Source: Lachnospiraceae bacterium
GTDB lineage: Bacteria > Bacillota > Clostridia > Lachnospirales > Lachnospiraceae
Length of the DNA: 55,496 nt
Reading direction: 5' to 3'
Assembly (NCBI GenBank): GCA_017427775.1
Contig: JAFRSD010000030.1
Coordinates: forward strand, 1-55,496
A program made the translations under genes and the position numbers. The notes under the pieces were generated by a model. It worked only from the letters and a program-made list of their open reading frames with translations, was not told the origin of the DNA and did not search any database. This document shows positions 20,830 to 28,807 of the stretch, piece by piece; the stretch's first letter is position 1, and each line of letters opens with the position of its first letter.

Positions 20830-20857
20830 TTGAAGGACTCATTCGAGTCAATATAAA
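20830..20857 (+). promoter_or_regulatory. Candidate promoter of the DUF3881 gene
   Basis: TTGAAG (20830-20835), a 16-base spacer and TATAAA (20852-20857), 70 bases upstream of the next start codon. Confidence 0.5.
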
Positions 20858-20927
20858 GACATCGAAAATACAGACGAAAGAAAATATAAAAATAACGCGT
20901 TATATTTTCAAGAGGAATCAGATTTAT

Positions 20928-21812
20928 ATGCACAGTTACTTGAAAAGCATAGGATTCAGCAACATTAACTCGAAAGAAAAAGAGGAAGAGTTGCTCAATA
21001 AGATAATCCGTTATGCTGACAGAAAATCGATGATCTCCATTTCACAGACGACGGACGACCAGTACGCCGAGTATTCGTGCGAAGTTGCTCCCGGACTCGG
21101 GGTGACAGTCCGCGGTCAGATCGATGAGGCGGATCATTTTCATATGGATCACTATTTTCCGTTTCTCACTCCTCGCATGGTGACGAGCGACGAAGAGCTC
21201 TTCATCGAGAAGAAAAGTGAGAACGATTCGTATGGGGCACTCGGAGATGATTACCGGATCGGGATGTCGCTGATCTTTCATCTTCAGAATGCGGTCGACT
21301 TCCTCCGGAATAATAAAACAGGAGAAACATCGGTTCACTGCCCTTACAAGCTTTCGGCACTTGCTTCAGAAGGAACGATACTGTTCCCGACGATGAAGAC
21401 CGTCCAGGACGTAAAGGACGCGAGCGAAGAGACGAAACAATATGCGAAGATGGTTGCCGCCGCAAAGAAGGGTGACCAGGAAGCCATCGAAACTCTGACT
21501 ACCAGAGACCTGGACGTATACACGACGGTAAATGACCGGATGAAGGAAGAGGACGTGTTCTCCATCGTAGACACCTCCTTTGCCCCTTATGGCATGGAAA
21601 GCGAGATATACCGGATCGTCGGCATCATCCTTTCGGTTGAAGAGCGCATTAATACATTTACAAAAGAAAAAGTGCTCGTCATGGGCATATACTGTAACCA
21701 TATCGTGTTTGATCTCTGCATCAATGCAGCCAATCTGCTCGGTGTGCCTGAGAAAGGACGCCGGTTCCGCGGCGTGGTATGGCTTCAGGGTCGGGTCGAG
21801 TTTGACCGGTAA
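20928..21812 (+). CDS. DUF3881 family protein
   Basis: Soluble 294-residue protein that I recognise as DUF3881, a family essentially limited to Lachnospiraceae and relatives; its function is unknown. There is no signal peptide or membrane segment. The N-terminus MHSYLKSIGFSNI and the C-terminal half, with VDTSFAPYGMESEIYRIVG and YCNHIVFDLCINAANLLG, look like a folded two-domain protein. AGAGGAA precedes the ATG by about nine bases. A promoter lies just upstream and tRNA-Arg follows. Confidence 0.75.
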   Translation: MHSYLKSIGFSNINSKEKEEELLNKIIRYADRKSMISISQTTDDQYAEYSCEVAPGLGVTVRGQIDEADHFHMDHYFPFLTPRMVTSDEELFIEKKSENDSYGALGDDYRIGMSLIFHLQNAVDFLRNNKTGETSVHCPYKLSALASEGTILFPTMKTVQDVKDASEETKQYAKMVAAAKKGDQEAIETLTTRDLDVYTTVNDRMKEEDVFSIVDTSFAPYGMESEIYRIVGIILSVEERINTFTKEKVLVMGIYCNHIVFDLCINAANLLGVPEKGRRFRGVVWLQGRVEFDR

Positions 21813-21853
21813 TCTTCAGAGCTTTTTTCGGAAGGCTCACGGAACTTTTCCGA

Positions 21854-21882
21854 TTGACAACCGAAACAGAATAAGCTAGGAT
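21854..21882 (+). promoter_or_regulatory. tRNA-Arg promoter
   Basis: A perfect TTGACA (21854-21859), a 17-base spacer and TAGGAT (21877-21882), 37 bases before the tRNA. Confidence 0.7.
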
Positions 21883-21919
21883 TAATAAGGTCAAGCAAGA
21901 ATCGCACAATTTTATATGA

Positions 21920-21993
21920 GTCTGCGTAGCTCAGATGGATAGAGCGACCGCCTCCTAAGCGGTAGGTCGGGTGTTCGAATCACCTCGCGGACG
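21920..21993 (+). tRNA. tRNA-Arg (anticodon CCU)
   Basis: A 74-nt cloverleaf. Acceptor GTCTGCG pairs with CGCGGAC (one G-T), the anticodon loop is CTCCTAA with anticodon CCT, and the T-arm has GTTCGAATC. It reads AGG codons. CCA is not encoded. Confidence 0.95.
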
Positions 21994-22078
21994 CCTGCAT
22001 ATTATGCGGGATTCCACCGACACCATCCGGTAACGGTAATTCCGCTTACAAATTTATAATGAGAGGGGGGAGACGATC

Positions 22079-22423
22079 ATGACAAATCAAACGAAGACCG
22101 GAACGAACAGAACCATGACGGTATTCTGCCGTCCGGCAGCGCGTAAGTTTGCTTTGGCAATCGGTCTTCTCCTTATTTCCGTCTTGATGGGTTCCGCGTT
22201 CTACGTGGCGGCAGAGGCCGGCCATGAATGTACGGATGCGGACTGCCCGATCTGTCTCAGCATTGAGGCGTGCGAAAGCATGCTTCGTCAGGCTGATAAC
22301 GGTGTCCTTCCGTTAGCAGTCAGCCTTGTTATCTCTATCTCGTTAATCCTTGCGGGAACGAAGGCAGTTTCGAATTTTTCGCAGGAATCCCTTGTTTCTA
22401 TGAAAATCCGAATGAATGATTGA
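22079..22423 (+). CDS. Small Cys/His membrane protein next to the zinc importer
   Basis: 114 residues, not assigned to a named family. A hydrophobic helix (about 25-45, partly signal-like) is followed by the motif HECTDADCPICLSIEACE, where one His and four Cys could bind a metal, and then a second membrane helix (about 77-93). The predicted Cys/His loop lies between two helices and so probably outside the cell. It sits directly before znuA-like genes and a GGGGGG-rich ribosome binding site precedes it. I infer a role in sensing or handing over zinc; direct evidence is lacking. Confidence 0.7.
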   Translation: MTNQTKTGTNRTMTVFCRPAARKFALAIGLLLISVLMGSAFYVAAEAGHECTDADCPICLSIEACESMLRQADNGVLPLAVSLVISISLILAGTKAVSNFSQESLVSMKIRMND

Positions 22424-22444
22424 AGAGAACTCTTCGGGAGCAGT

Positions 22445-22470
22445 GCGCCCTTTAAAAAGGCGCTTGTTTT
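22445..22470 (+). terminator. Weak terminator after the Cys/His gene
   Basis: Stem GCGCC/GGCGC with a nine-base A-rich loop, followed by TTGTTTT. TTGTTT at 22464-22469 and TATTCT at 22487-22492 (17 apart) could be a promoter for the transporter genes. Confidence 0.5.
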
Positions 22471-22566
22471 CGTATGTTCAAAAGAGTATTCTCAGAAGGA
22501 AAGCAGGCCAAACCGATATAAACATTGATGAGATTAGGCGCGGTCTGTAGTGGAGGTTTTAAATTA

Positions 22567-23568
22567 ATGAAGAAAAGAATTGCGGTATTGTTATCGCTTG
22601 TATTAATGATCGGATGCCTTACCGGCTGTAAATTCGGTTCGTCCGATCCCTCAAAGGACGGCAAATTTAAGATTGTTACGACCATTTTCCCGGAATATGA
22701 CTGGGTAAAGGCAATACTCGGAGAAGACCCGGCAAAGGCTGAGGTTACGCTTCTGATGGACAACGGCGTGGATCTTCACAGTTATCAGCCGACGGCTGAC
22801 GATATCATGAAGATTTCCACCTGCGACGTGTTCATCTATGTCGGCGGCGAGTCGGACAAATGGGTCGACGGTGCCTTGAAGCAGTCGACGAATAAGAAAC
22901 TGGTTGTTATCAATCTGATGGAAGTACTCGGTGATTCCGTAAAAGAAGAGGAAGTCGTTGAAGGTATGCAGGAAGAGGATGAGCATGACCATGAAGACGG
23001 TGAAGACCATGATCACGAGGACGAAGAAAAGGAATACGACGAGCATGTATGGCTCTCTTTAAGAAACGCGCAGAAGCTGGTAAATGCGATTGCGGACGGT
23101 ATGAAGAAGGCTGACGCGGACAATGCTTCTACTTATGAAAAGAATGCCAATGCCTATATCGAAAAGCTGAAGCTCTTGGATGAAGAGTATAAAAAGGCGG
23201 TTTCGGAGGCCTCGGTAAAGACGCTTCTATTCGGAGACCGTTTTCCGTTCCGCTATATGACCGATGACTACGGGTTAACGTATTATGCCGCATTTGTCGG
23301 CTGCTCTGCGGAGTCAGAGGCCAGTTTTGAGACGATCACTTTCCTTGCCGGAAAGGTTGACGAGCTGAATCTGAAGAACGTCATGGCCATTGAAGGCAAA
23401 GACCACCGTATCGCCGAGACGATCATACAGACAACGAAGAACAAGGATCAGAAGATTCTTTCGTTGGATTCGATTCAATCCGTTACTTCAAAGGACGTGA
23501 AGGACGGTGTAACTTATCTTTCCATTATGGAAAAGAATCTGTCGGTATTGAAGGAAGCGCTGAAATAG
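22567..23568 (+). CDS. znuA: Zinc-type ABC transporter substrate-binding lipoprotein
   Basis: Cluster A-I metal-binding lipoprotein, 333 residues, anchored outside the membrane. The signal peptide ends in the lipobox LTGC near residue 21. Metal ligands expected of the family are seen in GVDLHSYQPT and DEHVWLSL. A His/Asp/Glu-rich loop lies around residues 135-160, as in zinc-binding ZnuA proteins. I start it at the ATG at 22567, ten bases after GGAGG. The ATPase and permease follow directly. Zinc is more likely than manganese because of the histidine-rich loop, but this is inference. Confidence 0.88.
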   Translation: MKKRIAVLLSLVLMIGCLTGCKFGSSDPSKDGKFKIVTTIFPEYDWVKAILGEDPAKAEVTLLMDNGVDLHSYQPTADDIMKISTCDVFIYVGGESDKWVDGALKQSTNKKLVVINLMEVLGDSVKEEEVVEGMQEEDEHDHEDGEDHDHEDEEKEYDEHVWLSLRNAQKLVNAIADGMKKADADNASTYEKNANAYIEKLKLLDEEYKKAVSEASVKTLLFGDRFPFRYMTDDYGLTYYAAFVGCSAESEASFETITFLAGKVDELNLKNVMAIEGKDHRIAETIIQTTKNKDQKILSLDSIQSVTSKDVKDGVTYLSIMEKNLSVLKEALK

Positions 23569-23580
23569 GAGGGCGTGAAA

Positions 23581-24387
23581 ATGGCTTTACTCTCGATTCA
23601 AAATCTGTCGCTTGGGTATGAGTCACATGTGATCGCAAAGGATATCAACTTTACGGTCAACGCGGGCGATTACCTGTACATAGTCGGAGAAAACGGCTCC
23701 GGAAAGAGTACGCTGATGAGGACCCTGCTCGGTCTTAAGGAGCCTCTCGGCGGCAGTGTTTTGGTCGGAGACGGCCTGAGGAAGAACGAAATCGGGTATC
23801 TGCCGCAGCAGACAGTGGTCCAGAAGGACTTCCCTGCATCCGTCAGAGAGATTGTTCTCTCGGGGTGCCAGGGGCGCTGCGGCCTGAGACCGTTTTACAG
23901 CCGTGAGGATCGGAAGCGGTGCGAGGAAAACATGGAGCGCATGGGAATCACGAAACTTGCGAACCGCTGTTACAGAGAGCTGTCCGGCGGACAGCAGCAG
24001 AGGGTTTTACTCGCAAGAGCATTGTGCGCAACGAGCAAGCTGCTGCTTCTTGACGAACCGGTTTCCGGACTGGATCCGAAGGTAACCGATGAAATGTACC
24101 GTCTTATTTCCGATTTAAATAAAGGCGGAATCATGGGCGGCGAGGCTATCACGATCATTATGATCAGTCACGATATCGCTGCTGCGGTCCGCTATGCGAC
24201 GCATATCCTTCATATCGGATCGGAAATCTTCTTCGGAACGAAGGAGGAATACCTGCAGAGTAAGGCAGGAAAGATGTTCCTGGCGGGTATGCAGGAGGAA
24301 GGAAGCGCCGCAGCTCTTAAAGAATCCGGCGCCGAGACCGCAGGGGATGCCTCCCGCACAGCAGGGAAAGGCGGTGAGAACGCATGA
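23581..24387 (+). CDS. znuC: Metal ABC transporter ATP-binding protein (ZnuC-like)
   Basis: ATPase of 268 residues that drives metal uptake with the neighbouring permease. Walker A is GENGSGKST, Q-loop LPQQTVV, signature LSGGQQQRVLLARA, Walker B LLLLDEPVSGLD and a switch histidine in MISHD. The last 40 residues are an Ala/Gly-rich tail. I prefer the ATG at 23581, eight bases after AGGAGG, over the GTG six bases earlier. Its stop overlaps the permease start in ATGA. Confidence 0.9.
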   Translation: MALLSIQNLSLGYESHVIAKDINFTVNAGDYLYIVGENGSGKSTLMRTLLGLKEPLGGSVLVGDGLRKNEIGYLPQQTVVQKDFPASVREIVLSGCQGRCGLRPFYSREDRKRCEENMERMGITKLANRCYRELSGGQQQRVLLARALCATSKLLLLDEPVSGLDPKVTDEMYRLISDLNKGGIMGGEAITIIMISHDIAAAVRYATHILHIGSEIFFGTKEEYLQSKAGKMFLAGMQEEGSAAALKESGAETAGDASRTAGKGGENA

Positions 24388-25238
24388 CGGAAATTATAGA
24401 GAAGCTTTCGTTTTATCTGTCTCATCCGTTCGTACAGCGCGCCGTGATCGTCGGCGTTTTGATTGCGCTCTGCTCCTCGCTTTTGGGCGTTACGCTTGTA
24501 CTGAAGCGGTTCTCCTTTATCGGAGACGGATTGTCGCACGTTGCATTTGGCGCAATGACCATTGCGGCTGTGACCAATCTCACCAATAACATACTGCTTG
24601 TCATGCCGGTCACGGTGATCACGGCAATCCTGCTGCTTCGGAGCGGACAGAACGCGAAGATTAAGGGCGACGCCGCTGTGGCGATGATTTCCGTGGCGTC
24701 GTTGGCGTTCGGTTATCTGATCATGAATCTGTTCCCGTCCTCTTCGAATATTTCCGCGGACGTGTGCAGCACCCTGTTCGGTTCGGTATCCATTCTGACG
24801 CTGACAAATGTGGAGGTTTGGACCTGTACGATCCTGTCAATCGTGGTTGTGATCGTATTTATTCTTTTCTATAACAAGATTTTCGCAGTCACATTTGACG
24901 AAGATTTCTCGAAAGCCACCGGAACGAAGGCCGACGCGTACAATCTTCTGATCGCAATCGTTACCGCGGTGATCATTGTACTTGCGATGAATCTGGTCGG
25001 ATCGTTATTGATTTCGGCGCTTGTGATCTTTCCGGCGCTCTCGGCGATGCGGGTATTCCGCAATTTCCGTTCGGTTACGATCTGTTCCGCGGTGCTTTCC
25101 GTATGCTGCGCTTTTCTCGGGATCATCATATCAATCCTGTACGGAACGCCGATTGGCTCAACAATTGTTGCGGTAGATACAGTTGCATTTTTGATATGTA
25201 CTTTGGTAGGATTATTGTGCGGAGGTAGAAGCAGATGA
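24384..25238 (+). CDS. znuB: Metal ABC transporter permease (ZnuB-like)
   Basis: Permease of the ABC-3 family, 284 residues with about eight membrane helices. The cytoplasmic coupling segment SFIGDGLSHVAFGAM and the later LVGSLLISALVIFPALSA are characteristic. Its start overlaps znuC by four bases and its stop overlaps the lipoprotein gene by four bases, so translation is coupled along the unit. Confidence 0.9.
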   Translation: MTEIIEKLSFYLSHPFVQRAVIVGVLIALCSSLLGVTLVLKRFSFIGDGLSHVAFGAMTIAAVTNLTNNILLVMPVTVITAILLLRSGQNAKIKGDAAVAMISVASLAFGYLIMNLFPSSSNISADVCSTLFGSVSILTLTNVEVWTCTILSIVVVIVFILFYNKIFAVTFDEDFSKATGTKADAYNLLIAIVTAVIIVLAMNLVGSLLISALVIFPALSAMRVFRNFRSVTICSAVLSVCCAFLGIIISILYGTPIGSTIVAVDTVAFLICTLVGLLCGGRSR

Positions 25239-25816
25239 GAAAATGGTTTGGTTTCATTCTCTGTCTTGTGATGGCTGCGGCTCTCACGGGATGCGGAAAA
25301 GGTAATTCCGGCTCCGGGCACGGCACCGGCACGACCATGACAAGCGTGAGCGATGTGCTGAAGGGCGGAATGACGAAAGAGGAGCCGACAGTGACAACGG
25401 AAGCACCGACGGTGAAGGCCAATCCCGTATGGGAAAGCGGTTCCGCTACGGTCGCGAGCAAATCCGACAGCGTCGATGTGGATCTTTCGGGAATGTCCGT
25501 GGAAATGGCCTGCAGTGAAATTTCCAGAATGTGGGAAACGCCGGAGGAGTATAAAGGAAAGACGATCCGGATCTCCGGTGAATACAGCGGCTATGTAGAT
25601 CCTACGACCAATAACCGCTACGATAACTGCATCGTATATGTGGATCCTACCGGATGCTGCACGTACGGAATCGAATTTGTCCTGACGGATGAATATAAGT
25701 ATCCGGAATACTATCCGGATGAAGGCGCTACGGTTTGTGTTGTCGGTGTATTTGATACCTACATGGAAGGCGAGTACGAGTACCTCACATTGCGCAATGC
25801 ACAAAAAGCAAACTAA
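25235..25816 (+). CDS. Lipoprotein coupled to the zinc importer
   Basis: 193 residues, family not named by me. The signal peptide ends in the lipobox LTGC near residue 20. A Gly/Ser/Thr-rich linker follows, then a compact domain of about 100 residues with KGKTIRISGEYSGY, a DPTGCCTYGIEFVL motif and VCVVGVFDTYMEGEYEYL. The alternating beta pattern suggests an OB-like barrel. The vicinal cysteines could bind metal or form a disulfide. The four-base overlap with znuB argues for a role in the same uptake system. Confidence 0.75.
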   Translation: MRKWFGFILCLVMAAALTGCGKGNSGSGHGTGTTMTSVSDVLKGGMTKEEPTVTTEAPTVKANPVWESGSATVASKSDSVDVDLSGMSVEMACSEISRMWETPEEYKGKTIRISGEYSGYVDPTTNNRYDNCIVYVDPTGCCTYGIEFVLTDEYKYPEYYPDEGATVCVVGVFDTYMEGEYEYLTLRNAQKAN

Positions 25817-25823
25817 AAACAAA

Positions 25824-25860
25824 AACGACGGAGACGCTAAATAATTGCATCTTCGTCGTT
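25824..25860. terminator. Bidirectional terminator between the zinc operon and degV
   Basis: A 14-position stem with two mismatches, AACGACG facing CGTCGTT, and a nine-base loop. The minus strand is followed by TTTTTGTTTTT, the plus strand by TCTTTA. Confidence 0.8.
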
Positions 25861-25878
25861 TCTTTATGCGAAATACTT

Positions 25879-26760
25879 TTACAGAGTATTCTCCGCGCCC
25901 CAGAAGAATGCGCCGATCGTACCCGGTCCGGTGTGGCTTCCGATGATGGTGCCGACCTCATGAAGCTCGACTTTGCCGCGAAGGTTCGGGAATTTCTCTT
26001 CAATCAGAGCAATTACCGCATTCGCGTCATCAAGACAATCGGAATGGCAGAGGTGGCAGGGACCCACATAGTCCGCACCGCCTTCCGCAACCTGAAGCAT
26101 GCGGGAGACAAGAGCCGCCATGACTTTCTTCTTCGTACGGATCTTCTCGCGCGGAATGAGATGACCCTCCGAATTGATATTCAGAAGAGGACATATGCCG
26201 AGCGTATCGCCGATTAGACCGGCTGCTTTCGATACGCGTCCGCCGCGGACAAGATATTTCAACGTCGTGGTGAAAAACCAGCCGTTCGCGTGCTTCCTCC
26301 GCTCCTCAACGCGTGCCGCGGCATCCTCAAGGGAAACGCCTTCGGCGAGCAGATCGGCCGCATAATCCGCAACAAGACCGTGACCTGCGGAAGCGCTCAG
26401 GGAATCGATGATGATAAGCTTGCGGTCCGGGAACTCTTCCTCTAACATTGCTCTCGCGTTGTTAGCACTGTTGATGGACCCTGAGAGGCCGCTTGAAAAA
26501 GCAATGTGAAGAATATCGTAACCTTCCTCGAAAATTCCCTTGAAGAAGTGATAATACTCATCAATATTGATCTGACTGGTGCGTGTTTCGGCACCGTTCC
26601 GCATGGCGTCATAAAACTCGGTCAGCGGAATTGTCTTGCCGAAATCGTCGAGATACGTGGTTCCGCCGAGATCATAGTGGAACGGCAGGCACCGGATCCC
26701 ACGGCTTCTTAAGTACTCTTCGGACAGGTCCACTGTTGAACAGCAGGTAACAATATACAT
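25879..26760 (-). CDS. DegV family fatty-acid-binding protein
   Basis: Cytosolic protein of 293 residues of the DegV/FakB family, whose characterised members hold fatty acids for the FakA kinase. Visible features are the N-terminal MYIVTCCSTVDLSEEYLRSRGI, the TSQINIDEYYHFF segment, the lipid-contacting FSSGLSGSINSANNA and the C-terminal GTIIGSHTGPGTIGAFF. I start it at the ATG at 26758-26760 with AGGAG nine bases upstream; the longer open frame adds 55 unlike residues. No fakA lies nearby, so whether it works in fatty acid use here is open. Confidence 0.88.
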   Translation of the reverse strand: MYIVTCCSTVDLSEEYLRSRGIRCLPFHYDLGGTTYLDDFGKTIPLTEFYDAMRNGAETRTSQINIDEYYHFFKGIFEEGYDILHIAFSSGLSGSINSANNARAMLEEEFPDRKLIIIDSLSASAGHGLVADYAADLLAEGVSLEDAAARVEERRKHANGWFFTTTLKYLVRGGRVSKAAGLIGDTLGICPLLNINSEGHLIPREKIRTKKKVMAALVSRMLQVAEGGADYVGPCHLCHSDCLDDANAVIALIEEKFPNLRGKVELHEVGTIIGSHTGPGTIGAFFWGAENTL

Positions 26761-26850
26761 ATTCGGAATCTCCTTTTCCGTCTCTCCCTCAAAAAGCGCA
26801 AAATAATACGCAAGCATTCCGAAAAGCGCCGATTGCGAGTAGAATATTTC

Positions 26851-26879
26851 TTGACAAAGCGTACAATAAGCAATATACT
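26851..26879 (+). promoter_or_regulatory. Promoter of the XRE regulator
   Basis: A perfect TTGACA (26851-26856), a 17-base spacer and TATACT (26874-26879), 74 bases before the start codon. It may also drive the downstream attenuator, because no clear promoter is seen in the short gap before the leader peptide. Confidence 0.75.
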
Positions 26880-26952
26880 TGAGCCAATCGAGTGTAATTC
26901 TACCACCGGGAACAGACAAATACAAGCGACATTTTTTACCCTAAGGAGTAAT

Positions 26953-27561
26953 ATGATACCTGCCGAAGAACAAACTGACAGAAGCAGACGGTTCGCACAC
27001 ATATGGTCCGCCTCCAGGGCAGATGCCGGAAGGACGCAGGCGGAAATGGCCGAGGGACTCGGGATTTCCCGAAAGACGGTCCAGAACTGGGAGAACGGCG
27101 TTACCGCACCTGATCTGTTTACGGGCTGTGAATGGTTCCGTTTTCTCGGGTTAAACCCTTTGCCGTATTACCTCGCATATCTGTTTCCCGAGTTCTTCAA
27201 GGATACCGATCCCGAGGAGAACGATGATGCGCTCGGAAACGCGTTGATGGAACTCGTACAGAATATGTCGACCGCGGAGAAACGCCAGTTGCTGTTTTTG
27301 CTCGCGGGAAGGCACGGAAGCCCCTGGAACTCCCTGTTACAGATGTTCACGGCGCATTGCCATACGAGCATGCGGTCGCGGGTAAATGTGGCGCGGGCGG
27401 TTCTCGATAATTACGAGATGGAAGCGAAAACGGGTGATCTGGTATGCCCGGACAACATTGCTCCGGATCTCGAACTCCTGCGGGAGTCCATCGAGCAGGG
27501 AAAGAAAGCGGCAATGGACCGCACGGGCGGATATAAGCCCATTTTGAACCGGGATAAGTAA
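26953..27561 (+). CDS. XRE-family transcriptional regulator
   Basis: DNA-binding protein of 202 residues. A helix-turn-helix lies at about residues 20-55, with RTQAEMAEGLGISRKTVQNWENG. The rest is a helical region, PEENDDALGNALMELVQNMSTAEKRQ and further, of unknown role. AAGGAG lies four bases before the ATG. It sits immediately upstream of the aromatic leader peptide in the same direction, so it may be co-transcribed with, or regulate, the aro operon. Both ideas are inference from position. Confidence 0.85.
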   Translation: MIPAEEQTDRSRRFAHIWSASRADAGRTQAEMAEGLGISRKTVQNWENGVTAPDLFTGCEWFRFLGLNPLPYYLAYLFPEFFKDTDPEENDDALGNALMELVQNMSTAEKRQLLFLLAGRHGSPWNSLLQMFTAHCHTSMRSRVNVARAVLDNYEMEAKTGDLVCPDNIAPDLELLRESIEQGKKAAMDRTGGYKPILNRDK

Positions 27562-27580
27562 TCTCCCGGGAATAACGAAA

Positions 27581-27609
27581 CGACCACGTCCGGCAAGTCC
27601 GGTCGGTTT
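27581..27609 (+). terminator. Weak hairpin between the XRE gene and the leader peptide
   Basis: Outer pairs CGACC/GGTCG close a loop that can itself form CCGG/CCGG, followed by GTTTT. It may partly terminate the XRE transcript. Support is weak. Confidence 0.35.
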
Positions 27610-27627
27610 TCGGAGGAACAATCAGTT

Positions 27628-27714
27628 ATGCAGACAATCGGTCAGCACGCATTTTATTATTGGTTTTACTTTTACTTTACCGGCTTTTGTGGTAAGGTTA
27701 ATTTGCGTGCCTAG
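27628..27714 (+). CDS. Aromatic leader peptide of the aro operon attenuator
   Basis: A 28-codon open frame, ATG at 27628 and TAG at 27712-27714, with GGAGG at 27612-27616. Residues 9-17 are nine consecutive aromatic residues, FYYWFYFYF, with another Phe at position 20. All three aromatic amino acids occur. The peptide is followed by alternative RNA helices and lies directly before the shikimate, phenylalanine and tyrosine genes. This is the layout of a ribosome-mediated attenuation leader such as E. coli pheL. When aromatic aminoacyl-tRNAs are scarce the ribosome should stall in the run and allow read-through. It has no function as a protein that I can infer. Confidence 0.9.
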   Translation: MQTIGQHAFYYWFYFYFTGFCGKVNLRA

Positions 27715-27761
27715 ATTTATGACGAAATCATAACGTGAATCCAATGCGGCACAGATTAACC
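27696..27761 (+). promoter_or_regulatory. Antiterminator helix of the aro attenuator
   Basis: Segment 27696-27711, the end of the leader peptide frame, can pair with 27748-27761. GGTTAAT pairs with ATTAACC (seven perfect pairs), then T-G and T-A, a two-base bulge, and GTGCC pairs with GGCAC. This uses the upper stem and loop of the terminator, so the two folds exclude each other. The upstream strand ends one base before the leader stop codon, so a ribosome finishing the peptide would mask it, while one stalled in the aromatic run would leave it free. Confidence 0.8.
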
Positions 27762-27775
27762 TGCGTCGCATTTTT
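27743..27775 (+). terminator. Attenuator terminator before aroF
   Basis: Stem AATGCG/CGCATT extended by six more positions with one G-T and one A-C mismatch, loop ATTAAC, followed by a U-tract of five (two overlapping the stem). It ends 31 bases before the aroF start codon. Confidence 0.85.
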
Positions 27776-27805
27776 CTTTATAAAATCTTATCGGAGGACA
27801 GAAAC

Positions 27806-28807
27806 ATGATAGTAGTATTGAAACCCAATGTCGGAACAGAGCGTGAAGAGCAGCTGATCGGATGGTTTAAGAGTCTCGGACTCGGCGTACATGTATCCGA
27901 AGGTCAGTTCCAGACGGTGCTCGGACTGATCGGCGATACGAGCAAAGTGGATTCCGATCTCGTGGCAAGCCTCGACATTGTTGATTCCGTAAAGCGCGTA
28001 ACGGAGACATTCAAATGCGCAAACCGCAAGTTTCATCCCGAGGATACGGTCATAGAAGTCGGCAACGTCAAAGTCGGCGGAGGAAACTTCTGTATGATTG
28101 CAGGCCCCTGCTCCGTAGAGAGCGAGGAGCAGATCGTCGGGATTGCCAAGGCTGTTAAGGCGGCGGGAGCAAACATGCTTCGCGGCGGCGCTTTCAAGCC
28201 CAGAACATCCCCGTACGATTTCCAGGGACTGAAGGCAGAAGGAATCGAGCTTTTGAAGATTGCAAGACAGGAAACGGGACTTCCGATCGTTACGGAGATC
28301 ATGAACGCTTCCGATCTGCCGCTTTTTGAGGATGTCGACGTATTGCAGGTCGGTGCACGCAACACGCAGAACTTCGACCTTTTGAAGGAACTCGGACATA
28401 CCGGAAAGCCGATCCTTTTGAAGCGCGGCATCGCCGGAACGCTGAAAGAGCTTCTGATGAGCGCAGAGTACATTATGTCGAGCGGCAACGAGAACGTCAT
28501 CCTTTGCGAGCGCGGCATCCGTTCCTACAGCGATTACCTGCGGAACACGCTGGATCTTTCCGCGGTTCCGATGCTTCACGAATTGACGCACCTTCCCGTT
28601 GTCGTTGATCCGAGCCATGCGACCGGTATGGCGAGAATGGTTCCGCCGATGGCGCTTGCCGCTACGGCCTGCGGCTGTGACGGCCTGTTGATCGAGGTTC
28701 ACAACGATCCGCCGCACGCACTTTGCGACGGCGCACAGTCGATCCGTCCGGAAGAGTTTGCAAAGCTCGCCGGTAAAGTTATGGCTGTTCGGGAGGCGTC
28801 CAGATGA
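27806..28807 (+). CDS. aroF: 3-deoxy-7-phosphoheptulonate (DAHP) synthase
   Basis: First enzyme of the shikimate pathway, joining PEP and erythrose 4-phosphate, 333 residues. A ferredoxin-like N-terminal domain (about 1-70), the feedback-inhibition module of the Thermotoga and Bacillus type enzymes, is followed by the barrel with [45 protein letters not shown] and [14 protein letters not shown] precedes the ATG. It is the first gene after the attenuator and overlaps tyrA by four bases, so the committed step is under the leader's control. Confidence 0.96.
   Translation: MIVVLKPNVGTEREEQLIGWFKSLGLGVHVSEGQFQTVLGLIGDTSKVDSDLVASLDIVDSVKRVTETFKCANRKFHPEDTVIEVGNVKVGGGNFCMIAGPCSVESEEQIVGIAKAVKAAGANMLRGGAFKPRTSPYDFQGLKAEGIELLKIARQETGLPIVTEIMNASDLPLFEDVDVLQVGARNTQNFDLLKELGHTGKPILLKRGIAGTLKELLMSAEYIMSSGNENVILCERGIRSYSDYLRNTLDLSAVPMLHELTHLPVVVDPSHATGMARMVPPMALAATACGCDGLLIEVHNDPPHALCDGAQSIRPEEFAKLAGKVMAVREASR

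Noticed and set aside
22000-22566. Zur operator for the zinc importer
   Set aside because: I looked for a palindrome like that of Bacillus Zur boxes and found only loose similarity near 22030-22045, too weak to call.
27562-27805. T-box or other riboswitch upstream of aroF
   Set aside because: No T-box core or stem I features are seen, and the leader peptide plus exclusive helices explain the region better.
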